A DNA stretch of 64,000 nt from Burkholderia glumae LMG 2196 = ATCC 33617 (lineage in GTDB: Bacteria > Pseudomonadota > Gammaproteobacteria > Burkholderiales > Burkholderiaceae): the NCBI RefSeq assembly GCF_000960995.1, contig NZ_CP009435.1, positions 2,108,001-2,172,000 of the forward strand, read 5' to 3'. The translations under genes and the position numbers were made by a program. Positions 9,495-17,917 of the stretch are shown piece after piece; position 1 is the first letter of the stretch; every line of letters starts with the position of its first letter. Below the pieces are notes generated by a model that saw nothing but the letters and a program-made list of their open reading frames with translations, did no database searches and had not been told where the DNA came from.

Positions 9495-11003
9495 TCAGGC
9501 CGTGCCCGCGTCGGACTTCGCGAAGAAGCGGCCGAGCTCGGCGCCGATGTGGTTCAGCGTGGCCATGTCGCGATGCGAGATGCGCCGGGTCGGCTGCGCG
9601 CCGGACCAGTCGCCGTAGAGCAGCGCCACGCAGCGCTCGCCGGTGCGCACCGGCAGCAGCACGAAGCCGTGGACCTGGTGCAGCGTGTCGCGATACCAGC
9701 CCGGCAGCCGCCGCAGCATCTTCGGCTCGTGCGCGTCCTCGATGAAGATGCCCACCGAGTTCGAGATCGCCAGATGGAACACGTCGGGCTCGAAGGTCTC
9801 GTGAAAGCGCATCCGGCCGAGCGCGGCCTCGACGCCGTGGCCGAAGCCGAGCTTCGCGGCGAAGGTGCCGTCCTCGCCGCGCACGAACATCACCGTGCGG
9901 CTCAGCGCGAGGCTGGCCAGCACGCTCTCGGAGGCGAGCGCGAGCACCGGCTCCTGCTGATTCTCGGACGGCAGCGCGCGCAGGTCGGCCAGCCCCGTGT
10001 CGAGCGTCGCCTGCGGCTCGGCCGCGGCGCGCTCGAGCGCGGCCGCGTTGGCGCGCAGGGCGACGATCTCGCGCAGCACGGTGTCGCTGGTCTCGTCGTG
10101 CGCGAGGTCGCGCGTGATCGCCACCAGCGCGTCCGCGTCGATGTCGAGCGTCGGCGTGAAGCGCTGCGCGAGCGCGGCCAGGCGCGCATCGCGCTGCACC
10201 GTGGTGAGGCCGGGCGCCGTCATCACGGCCGCCACCTCGGTCGAGCAGTCGCTGACGGCGCGCAGCCACTGGCGCCGCTCGTGATCGGCGCGGTCGATGC
10301 GCGCGTCCGGGTCGCCCTGGCCCTCGGGTTCCTCGTGCGGATCGAACGGGGCGATGCTGGTGCGGATCGTGTCGGGCAGCCGCCAGCGCGTGGCGGCTTC
10401 GCGGCCGATCTCGTCGAAGCCCACGCCGAGCACCTCGGCGCAGGCCGAGGCCTCGTCGACGCCGAGCTCGGCCGCGCGCTGGCGGATCGCATCCCATTCG
10501 ACGTCGAGGTAGAACGCCACCAGCAGCTTGCCGACCTGGCGCATCAGCGTGCAGACGGTGGCTTCCTCGCCGGCGCGCAGATCGGCATCCTCGGTCAGGC
10601 GGCGCGCCACGCAGCCCGAGAGCAGCGCGCGGTTCAGTTCGAGCTTCGCTTCGATGCGCTGCGAGTTGCTCTGGTGGAAATGGTCGACGAGCTTGAGGCC
10701 GACCACCAGATGGCCGACCGCGTCCATGCCCAGCACCATCAGGGCGCGGGTCACGGTGGTGATGTTGCCGCCGAACGCGATGTACATCGCCGAGTTCGCG
10801 AGCCGGATCACCTTCTGGGTCAGCGCGAAGTCCGACAGCACCACGCCGACCAGCGCCGTGAAATCGAGATTGTCGCTGTCGATCGCGGCCATCGTCGCGC
10901 GCAGCGAATCCGACAGCATCGGAAAGTCGCCGCGCTCGCTCATGCGGGTCCACAGCTTGTCGAGCAGCGCTGCTTGCGGCAGGTGTTCGGTGAATGTCGT
11001 CAT
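9495..11003 (-). CDS. HDOD domain signalling protein with C-terminal GAF-like domain
   Basis: A 502-residue protein. The N-terminal ~240 residues are an HDOD domain (catalytically inactive HD-type fold), seen in 'LSDFALTQKVIRLANSAMY' and 'TVTRALMVLGMDAVGHLV'. The final ~150 residues ('SVLASLALSRTVMFVRGEDG' to 'DMATLNHIGAELGRFFAKSD') look like a GAF-type sensory domain. HDOD proteins relay signals in motility, c-di-GMP and stress control; the specific role here is unknown. It lies 24 bases after the PAS-EAL gene on the same strand, so the two are likely co-transcribed and functionally linked. Confidence 0.8.
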   Translation of the reverse strand: MTTFTEHLPQAALLDKLWTRMSERGDFPMLSDSLRATMAAIDSDNLDFTALVGVVLSDFALTQKVIRLANSAMYIAFGGNITTVTRALMVLGMDAVGHLVVGLKLVDHFHQSNSQRIEAKLELNRALLSGCVARRLTEDADLRAGEEATVCTLMRQVGKLLVAFYLDVEWDAIRQRAAELGVDEASACAEVLGVGFDEIGREAATRWRLPDTIRTSIAPFDPHEEPEGQGDPDARIDRADHERRQWLRAVSDCSTEVAAVMTAPGLTTVQRDARLAALAQRFTPTLDIDADALVAITRDLAHDETSDTVLREIVALRANAAALERAAAEPQATLDTGLADLRALPSENQQEPVLALASESVLASLALSRTVMFVRGEDGTFAAKLGFGHGVEAALGRMRFHETFEPDVFHLAISNSVGIFIEDAHEPKMLRRLPGWYRDTLHQVHGFVLLPVRTGERCVALLYGDWSGAQPTRRISHRDMATLNHIGAELGRFFAKSDAGTA

Positions 11004-11027
11004 ACGGTTATGGCTCGGTCGCGGCCG

Positions 11028-12863
11028 TCAGGCCGGTTCGCGCACGCGAAGCTCGCGAGCCTCGAAACGTTGGGCGAGTTCGTCGGACGGCAGTGCGCGG
11101 CAGACCAGCCAACCCTGGATATGGCCGCAACCCATTTCGGTCAGCAAGGCGCGCTGGGCCTCGGTTTCGACGCCTTCGGCGACGAGTTCGAGATCGAGCG
11201 TCTGCGCAAGTCCGACGACGGCCGACACGATCGCGCGATCGTTGCGAGACGTCAACAGGTTTTCGACGAAACTGCGATCTATCTTGAGCCGGGCGAGCGG
11301 AAACCGTTGCAAATAAGCAAGGCTCGAGTAACCGGTGCCGAAGTCATCGACGGCAAAGCGAATGCCCAGCGCGGCCACCTCCTCGAGCAGCGCCTTCGCC
11401 CCGACCGGGTCGTGCATCAGCAGGCTCTCGGTGATCTCGAGCACGATCCGCTGCGGGCTGATGCCGGTCAGCGCGATCGCCTCGCGCACGCCCTGCACGA
11501 AGCGCGGATCGCGGAACTGCTGCGGCGAGACGTTGACGGCCACGTATTCGAGCGTGATGCCCTGCTCGTCCCACTGCACGATCTGCATGCAGGCGGCCTT
11601 CAGCACCCAGTTGCCCAGATAGTGGATCAGCCCGATCGACTCGGCGAGCGGGATGAAGGTGGTGGGCGGCACCATGCCGTGCACCGGATGGTGCCAGCGG
11701 ATCAGCGCCTCGACGCCGGCCACCGCGCCGCTGCGGCTTTCGGTGATCGGCTGGAAGTGCAGCGAGAATTCGCCGTTGCGCACGCCGTCGTAGAGGTCGG
11801 CCTCTAGCTTGAGGCGCTCGCCGTCGGCGGGGTCGGCCGCGGTCTGGTGGAACGCCAGCGTGTTGCCGCCGAGCGCCTTGGCCTGCGACAGCGCGTGATC
11901 GGCGCGGCGCAGCAGCGGGCTGTGGTTCTGCGCGCGCTGGCTGCCGGGGCGCTCGTCGGGGTAGAGCGCGATGCCGATGCTGGCCGACAGGTGGACCGAC
12001 TGGCCGTCGTAGCGGTAGGGCGGCTGGATCGCCGCCTGCAGCCGGCGCGCCAGCGTCTGCGCCTGCTCGCGCGCCTGCCGCGCGTCGGGCGCGCCGAACA
12101 CGATCGCGAACTTGTCGCTGGCCACGCGCGCGAGGCGCTCGTGGCCGGCGATCACCGAGCGCAGCCGCTGGGCGGTGTCGCGCAGCAGCACGTCGCCGGC
12201 GTCGTAGCCGAGCCCGCGGTTGATGCGCTGGTAGTCGTCGAGGTCGAGCAGCAGCAGCGCCGCGCAACTGCCGTCCTCGTCGGCCTCGCGCTGCGCCTCC
12301 ATCAGCCCCGGGATCAGCGCCGACAGGTTGTCCAGCCCGGTCATCGGGTCGTGGTGCATCTCGTAGGTCAGGCGCGCCTCCAGCGCGCGCCATGCCGAGA
12401 CGTCGAACGCGGCGATCGCGAAGCCGTCCACGCCCGCGTGGCGGCTGCGCACCGCGCGCAGCTCGACGTCGAGCGGATAGGTCAGCGACTTGACGATGCA
12501 GACCGTGGCCTTTTCGACATGGCCGGTCTGGTTCGCGCGTGCGAGCAATGCCTCGAGCGTCGCGGTATCCTGCTCGGGGATCAGGTCGCGCAGCGTCAGC
12601 GTCCGCAGATAGTCGCGGTGATAGCCGATGAAGCGCAGGCTGGCCTCGGAGACGTAAAGAAACCGCAGGTCGCGGTCGACGTGGGCGAGAAAATCGACGG
12701 CGCCGACGGTCTGTTCGAACCAGTGTCGGACGGAGTCGTCGTCGCGTGGGGCACTCGCGCGGGCAGGCATCAATGCGCCGCCGGACCACGCGAGTCGGCG
12801 CAGCGCGCGGAGGGCGCCGTGCCATGCACTCTTGCGGGGCGACGTGTTCCTGTAGGCTTCCAT
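11028..12863 (-). CDS. PAS-GGDEF(degenerate)-EAL cyclic-di-GMP phosphodiesterase
   Basis: About 611 residues from an ATG at 12863; a TTG 45 bases upstream is possible but less likely. Order: a PAS domain ('FLAHVDRDLRFLYVSEASLR'), a GGDEF-like domain in which the signature reads 'ASDKF' instead of GGDEF, and a C-terminal EAL domain. The EAL part keeps the key residues: 'EALIRW', 'NVSPQQF', 'EITES', 'DDFGTGYSS', 'KIDRSFV' and 'EGVE'. It is therefore predicted to hydrolyse c-di-GMP in the cytoplasm, with a cyclase domain unable to make it but perhaps able to bind GTP as an activator. No membrane segment is seen. It is followed by the HDOD gene in the same direction. Confidence 0.88.
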   Translation of the reverse strand: MEAYRNTSPRKSAWHGALRALRRLAWSGGALMPARASAPRDDDSVRHWFEQTVGAVDFLAHVDRDLRFLYVSEASLRFIGYHRDYLRTLTLRDLIPEQDTATLEALLARANQTGHVEKATVCIVKSLTYPLDVELRAVRSRHAGVDGFAIAAFDVSAWRALEARLTYEMHHDPMTGLDNLSALIPGLMEAQREADEDGSCAALLLLDLDDYQRINRGLGYDAGDVLLRDTAQRLRSVIAGHERLARVASDKFAIVFGAPDARQAREQAQTLARRLQAAIQPPYRYDGQSVHLSASIGIALYPDERPGSQRAQNHSPLLRRADHALSQAKALGGNTLAFHQTAADPADGERLKLEADLYDGVRNGEFSLHFQPITESRSGAVAGVEALIRWHHPVHGMVPPTTFIPLAESIGLIHYLGNWVLKAACMQIVQWDEQGITLEYVAVNVSPQQFRDPRFVQGVREAIALTGISPQRIVLEITESLLMHDPVGAKALLEEVAALGIRFAVDDFGTGYSSLAYLQRFPLARLKIDRSFVENLLTSRNDRAIVSAVVGLAQTLDLELVAEGVETEAQRALLTEMGCGHIQGWLVCRALPSDELAQRFEARELRVREPA

Positions 12864-13047
12864 GTTTCTCGCTGGCTGGTGAGGCTGGAACCGTTGGTTC
12901 GGTTGCAATAACGGCTATCGGCCATGATTCTTTAGCGAGTGGTGTGGGATTGGTATGCAAGCCGCCACGCTGGCTCGCCAGATTGTTCGACAGGCGAACG
13001 GTGCGGATTCGGGATCATTTGGGACTTTATTGAAAACGAGGAACGAA

Positions 13048-13596
13048 ATGAAGCGGAAAATAGTGTCGACCCTCGCCGTCGCGGCGCTCGCGATGCATGC
13101 ACTCGCCGCGCAGGCGGTGCTGAAGGCCGGCGATGCGGCGCCCGAGTTTACAACCCAGGCGTCGCTGGGCGGCAAGACCTATTCGTATTCGCTTGCCAGC
13201 GAGCTGAAGAAGGGCCCGGTCGTGCTGTACTTCTATCCGGCCGCCTTCACCACCGGCTGCACGATCGAGGCGCACGCGTTCGCCGACGCGGTGGACGAGT
13301 ACAAGCGTTACGGCGCCTCCGTGATCGGCGTGTCGGCCGACAACATCGGCACGCTGACGAAGTTCTCGGTCAGCGAGTGTCGCAGCAAGTTCCCGGTCGC
13401 CGCCGACCCGGACGCGAAGATCATCCGCGAATACGATGCGAAGCTGCCGGCCGTGGACCGCGCGAACCGCGTTTCCTACGTGATCTCGCCCGAAGGCAAG
13501 GTGATCTACGAATACACCAGCATGGCGCCGGACAAGCACGTCGAGAACACGCTGAACGCCGTCAAGGCGTGGGCGGCTGCCCACAAGGCGCAGTAG
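13048..13596 (+). CDS. exported peroxiredoxin (AhpC/TSA family)
   Basis: A 182-residue protein with an N-terminal Sec signal peptide (residues 1-24, 'MKRKIVSTLAVAALAMHALA'), so it should act in the periplasm. The thioredoxin-fold peroxidatic motif P-x-x-x-T-x-x-C is 'PAAFTTGC', with the peroxidatic cysteine near residue 70; a second cysteine lies in 'SECRSKF', a possible resolving residue. It reduces hydrogen peroxide or organic peroxides. An in-frame ATG at 12955 would add 31 residues but destroys the signal peptide at the start, and AGGAAC precedes 13048. It is divergent from the EAL gene. The family's usual length (150-190) fits. Confidence 0.85.
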   Translation: MKRKIVSTLAVAALAMHALAAQAVLKAGDAAPEFTTQASLGGKTYSYSLASELKKGPVVLYFYPAAFTTGCTIEAHAFADAVDEYKRYGASVIGVSADNIGTLTKFSVSECRSKFPVAADPDAKIIREYDAKLPAVDRANRVSYVISPEGKVIYEYTSMAPDKHVENTLNAVKAWAAAHKAQ

Positions 13597-13685
13597 GGCC
13601 GCCGCTGCGCGCCCGCGGGCCTGGGGGCGGGGCAGGGCGGCCAGGGCGGTCCCGGTCATGCGATGCGCCGGCACCGTCGCCCGGC

Positions 13686-14315
13686 TCAGGTCCGCAGCGC
13701 CTGCTCGATCGGGATGCCGCCGCCGACGAAGCCGAGCGTCTTGCGCGAGATGCCGAGCTTGATCGCCTCCACGGCGGCCCAGGCCACGTCCTGCCGCGCC
13801 ACCGGCGTGGCGCCCTCCTGCCAGCGGTCGGTCAGTGCGATCTTGCCGACGCCGGGCGCGTCCGACAGGGTGCCCGGCCGCAGGATCACGTAATCGATGC
13901 CCGACGCGATCACGCGTTCGTCGCCTTCGCGCTTCATCCGCGAATAGTGGACGAGTGCCTCGGGGCCGTGCTCCGGCTCGTAGGCCGTCAGCGAACTGAT
14001 CACCACCAGCTTCTGCACGTTGCGCGCCTTGGCATAAGCGGCCGCGCGCCCGACCGCGTCGCGGTCGATCGCGCGCTCCTGCGGCGCGCCGTCGGCCTCG
14101 GCCGAGCCGGCCGCGTAGATCGCGTGGGTGACGCCGTCGAACGCGGCCGAGAAATCGTCGTTCAGGTCGGCCACCACCATCCTGGTACGCGGCAGCGCGA
14201 AGCCGGGCCTGCGCACCAGCGCCGTCAGTTCGAAATCCCGCTGCTCGAGCAGCAGGTCCGCGAGCGCGCGGCCGGTTCGGCCGGTCGCGCCGATCAGCAG
14301 AATCTTCATCGACAT
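13686..14315 (-). CDS. NAD(P)-binding atypical SDR protein (NmrA/YwnB-like)
   Basis: A 209-residue Rossmann-fold protein of the 'NAD(P)H-binding' atypical short-chain dehydrogenase group. It starts 'MSMKILLIGATGRTGRALAD', with the GxTGxxG nucleotide motif, and has 'VVISSLTAYEPEHG' and 'YVILRPGTLSDAPG' in the expected places. A strong ribosome site (AAGGAG) seven bases upstream fixes the start at 14315 rather than at the longer open frame to 14369. Enzymes of this group act as NAD(P)H-dependent reductases or redox sensors; the substrate cannot be read from sequence. It is 296 bases downstream of mdtC on the same strand. Confidence 0.82.
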   Translation of the reverse strand: MSMKILLIGATGRTGRALADLLLEQRDFELTALVRRPGFALPRTRMVVADLNDDFSAAFDGVTHAIYAAGSAEADGAPQERAIDRDAVGRAAAYAKARNVQKLVVISSLTAYEPEHGPEALVHYSRMKREGDERVIASGIDYVILRPGTLSDAPGVGKIALTDRWQEGATPVARQDVAWAAVEAIKLGISRKTLGFVGGGIPIEQALRT

Positions 14316-14611
14316 GAAACCGCTCCTTCGATAACGTCGCGTCGGGGCCAGCCGCGCCGGGCGACGCACGGCCCAACAGTGTATGCCGAATTGGCGGCCC
14401 TTCGCAGGCGCGCCGGCGGCCTTCGGCCGACCGGCCGGGTGCGACGCCCGGGGGAGCGCCGCGACACGGGCCGCAGCGGGTCGATCGATATCTTACAGAA
14501 TGCCGACGGCAATGCGGGCGGCCGCCATCGGCGTCTCGGGGCGACGCGAAACAAGAACGGGCGCGGGCGGGGCGTGCCGACGGCGTCCGGCGCCGCGCCC
14601 GCGCGCGGCCG

Positions 14612-17600
14612 TCACTCGCTCGCGCCGGCCGGCCGCGGCGGCGTGCGGCGTGCGCGGCGCCGCTCGGCCGCCACCCGGAGCCGGTCCATGTAGAGATAGA
14701 CGACCGGCGTGGTGTAGAGCGTGAGCACCTGCGAGACGATCAGCCCGCCGACGATCGCGATGCCGAGCGGCGCGCGCAGCTCGGCGCCGTCGCCGTGCCC
14801 GAACGCGAGCGGCAGTGCGCCGAGCAGCGCGGCCATGGTGGTCATCATGATCGGCCGGAAGCGCAGGCGGCAGGCTTCGTGGATCGCGTCGAACGAGGAT
14901 TTGCCGTGGCGCGAGGCGTCGATCGCGAAGTCCACCATCATGATCGCGTTCTTCTTGACGATGCCGATCAGCAGGATCACGCCGATCAGCCCGATGATGC
15001 CGAACTCGGTCCTGAACAGCAGCAGCCCGAGCAGCGCGCCGACGCCGGCCGAGGGCAGGGTCGAGAGGATCGTCACCGGGTGGATGTAGCTCTCGTAGAG
15101 CATGCCGAGCACGATGTAGATCGCCGCGATGGCCGCCGCGATCAGCAGCAGCTGGTCCTGCAGCGCCTTCTCGAAGGCCTGCGCGGTGCCCTGGAAGCTG
15201 CCGGTGATGGTGGGCGGCATGCCGAGCTCGGCCATGGTCCGGTAGATCACCTCGGTCGCGTCGGACAGCGCCACGCCGGGCGGCAGGTTGAACGAGATGG
15301 TGGTGGCCACGAACAATCCCTGATGGCTGACCGACAGCGGCGTGTTGCTCGGCCCGAACGAGGCGATCGCCGAGAGCGGGATCATGGTCGACATCGAGGT
15401 CGAGACGGCCGCGCCCGACGACGCGCTCGACTTGCCGCTCGCGGCGATCGCGTTCAGCGCCGCGTTGCGCGCCGAGTCGCTGGCGATCGCCGCCGCGCTG
15501 GTCGCGCTGGTGCCGGCCGCGCCCGTGCCGGCGCTCGCGGCCACGAAGGTGCCGGCCGCGGCGTTGGTGGTCTGCGAGCCTTTGGCGGCGCCGCCCGAGG
15601 TGCTGACGTACAACTGCTTGAGCATCTGCGGGTCTTGCCAGTACTTCGGCGCGACCTCCATCACCACGTGATACTGGTTCAGCGGGTTGTAGATGGTCGA
15701 TACCTGGCGCTGGCCGAACGCGTCGTAGAGCGTGTTGTCGATCTGGGCGGGCTGGATGCCGAGGCGCGCGGCGGTCGCGCGGTCGATCGTGACCATCGCC
15801 TCCAGGCCGCCCTGCTGCTGGTCGGAGTTCACGTCGGCGAGCTTCGGGCTGCGCTGCAGCGCCTCGGCCAGCTTCGGCCCCCACCGATAGAGTTCGGCCG
15901 TCGAATCGCCGAACAGCGTGAACTGGTACTGCGCGTTGGACTGGCGGCCGCCCACCCGCAGGTCCTGCGCGGCCTGCAGGAAGGTGCGCGCGCCGGCCAC
16001 CCGCGCCAGCTTCGGGCGCAGTTCGGCGATCACCTGGTCGGCCGACTGCTTGCGCCCGGGCTTGTCCTTGAGCGAGACGAACATGAAGCCGGCATTGGTG
16101 GCGCGCCCGCCGCTGAAGCCGGCCACGCTCGCCACGTTCGGATCGGACTGCACGATCCGCATCATCTCGCTGAACTTCACCTTCATGGCCTGGAACGAGG
16201 TGGACTGGTCGGCCTGGATTCCGCCGATCATCAGACCGGTGTCCTGCTGCGGGAAGAAGCCCTTGGGCACCTTCACGTAGAGCAGCACGTTCAGCGCGAC
16301 GGTGGCCGCCAGCGACAGCAGGATCAGGCGCGGGTGGCGCAGCGCCCACAGCAGCGAGGCGTCGTAGCCGCGCTGCAGCCGCACGAAACCGCCTTCGAGC
16401 CAGCGCGCGAGGCGTCCTTCCTCGCGGTGCGCGTCGGCCTCGGGCAGCAGGCGCGCGCACATCATCGGCGTGAGCGTGAGCGAGACCACCAGCGACACGC
16501 CGATCGCGAGCGACAGCGTCAGCGCGAACTCGCGGAACAGCCGCCCGATGATGCCGCTCATCAGGAGGATCGGCAGGAACACCGCCACCAGCGAGAGGCT
16601 GATCGACAGCACCGTGAAGCCGACCTCGCGCGCGCCGTCCAGCGCGGCCTGCCTGCGCGACTTGCCGTTCTCGATGTGGCGCGCGATGTTCTCCAGCACC
16701 ACGATCGCGTCGTCCACCACGAAGCCGGTGGCCACGATCAGCGCCATCAGCGAGAGGTTGTCGATCGAGAAGCCGAGCAGGTACATCGCGCCGAACGTGC
16801 CGATGATCGAGATCGGCACCGCCACGCTCGGAATCAGCGTGGCGCGCCAGTTGCGCAGGAACAGGAACACCACCATCACCACCAGCCCCACCGCGATCAG
16901 CAGCGTGTGCTCGGTGTCGGTGAGCGAGGCGCGGATCGTCTTCGAGCGGTCGAGCACCGGCGTCACGTCGACGTCGGCCGGCATGCCGGCCTGCAGTTGC
17001 GGCAGCGCGGCCTTGACGCTGTCCACCGCGTCGATGATGTTGGCGCCCGGCGAGCGGTAGAGGATCACCAGCACGGCGCGCTTGCCGTTGGCCAGGCCGA
17101 TGTTGCGCAGGTCCTCGACCGAATCGACCACGCTGCCGACGTCCGACAGTCTCACCGCCGCGCCGTTGCGGTAGGCGATCACCAGGTCGCGGTACTGCGC
17201 GGCGCTCGAGGCCTGATCGTTGGTATAGAGCTGAAAGCGTTGCGGGCCGAACTCGATGGCACCCTTCGGGCTGTTGGCGTTGGCCGAGGCCAGCGCGGCG
17301 CGCACGTCCTCCAGGCCGATGCCGTAATGGAACAGCGCCTGCGGCTCGAGCTCGACGCGCACCGCCGGGTTCGCCGAGCCCGACACGTCCACCTCGCCGA
17401 TCCCGTCGATCTGCGAGAGCGCCTGCTGCAGCACCGTGGAGGCCGCATCGTAGAGCCGCGCGGGCGAGGCGGTGTCGGAGGTCACCGACAGCACCATGAT
17501 CGGCGAATCCGCCGGGTTGACCTTCTTGTAGGTGGGATTGCTCTTGAGGCTGGCCGGCAGGTCCGCGCGCGCCGCGTTGATGGCGGCCTGCACGTCGCGC

Positions 17601-17914
17601 GCGGCGCCGTCGATGTCGCGGTTCAGGCCGAACTGCAGGATGATCCGCGCGCTGCCCACCGAGCTCGTCGAGGTCATCTCGGTGACGTCGGCGATCGAGC
17701 CGAGATGCCGCTCGAGCGGGCTCGTCACGCTGGTGGCGACGGTCTCGGGGCTCGCGCCGGGCAGCGAGGCCGACACCGAGATGGTCGGGAAATCGACCTG
17801 CGGCAGCGGCGAGACCGGCAGCTTCGCGAACGCGAACAGGCCCGACAGCGCGATGCCGAGCGCGAGCAGGGTGGTCGCGATCGGGCGGTGGATGAACAGG
17901 CGCGACAGGTTCAT
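14612..17914 (-). CDS. mdtC: RND multidrug efflux permease, MdtC type
   Basis: A 1,100-residue inner-membrane RND pump starting 'MNLSRLFIHRPIATTLLALG', with the typical repeated 'RDIDGAARDVQAAINAARADL' pore-domain and 'TGFVVDDAIVVLENIARHIE' (TM4 proton-relay Asp) blocks. It pumps drugs or bile-salt-like compounds from the periplasm outward, driven by protons; MdtB and MdtC form a mixed trimer with MdtA as adaptor. It starts four bases after mdtB ends. It is ~75 residues longer than E. coli MdtC (1,025) because of an Ala/Ser/Thr-rich insert at about residues 770-843 (15385-15605). No outer-membrane partner gene follows, so a channel encoded elsewhere is needed. Confidence 0.93.
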   Translation of the reverse strand: MNLSRLFIHRPIATTLLALGIALSGLFAFAKLPVSPLPQVDFPTISVSASLPGASPETVATSVTSPLERHLGSIADVTEMTSTSSVGSARIILQFGLNRDIDGAARDVQAAINAARADLPASLKSNPTYKKVNPADSPIMVLSVTSDTASPARLYDAASTVLQQALSQIDGIGEVDVSGSANPAVRVELEPQALFHYGIGLEDVRAALASANANSPKGAIEFGPQRFQLYTNDQASSAAQYRDLVIAYRNGAAVRLSDVGSVVDSVEDLRNIGLANGKRAVLVILYRSPGANIIDAVDSVKAALPQLQAGMPADVDVTPVLDRSKTIRASLTDTEHTLLIAVGLVVMVVFLFLRNWRATLIPSVAVPISIIGTFGAMYLLGFSIDNLSLMALIVATGFVVDDAIVVLENIARHIENGKSRRQAALDGAREVGFTVLSISLSLVAVFLPILLMSGIIGRLFREFALTLSLAIGVSLVVSLTLTPMMCARLLPEADAHREEGRLARWLEGGFVRLQRGYDASLLWALRHPRLILLSLAATVALNVLLYVKVPKGFFPQQDTGLMIGGIQADQSTSFQAMKVKFSEMMRIVQSDPNVASVAGFSGGRATNAGFMFVSLKDKPGRKQSADQVIAELRPKLARVAGARTFLQAAQDLRVGGRQSNAQYQFTLFGDSTAELYRWGPKLAEALQRSPKLADVNSDQQQGGLEAMVTIDRATAARLGIQPAQIDNTLYDAFGQRQVSTIYNPLNQYHVVMEVAPKYWQDPQMLKQLYVSTSGGAAKGSQTTNAAAGTFVAASAGTGAAGTSATSAAAIASDSARNAALNAIAASGKSSASSGAAVSTSMSTMIPLSAIASFGPSNTPLSVSHQGLFVATTISFNLPPGVALSDATEVIYRTMAELGMPPTITGSFQGTAQAFEKALQDQLLLIAAAIAAIYIVLGMLYESYIHPVTILSTLPSAGVGALLGLLLFRTEFGIIGLIGVILLIGIVKKNAIMMVDFAIDASRHGKSSFDAIHEACRLRFRPIMMTTMAALLGALPLAFGHGDGAELRAPLGIAIVGGLIVSQVLTLYTTPVVYLYMDRLRVAAERRRARRTPPRPAGASE

Positions 17915-17917
17915 GGC

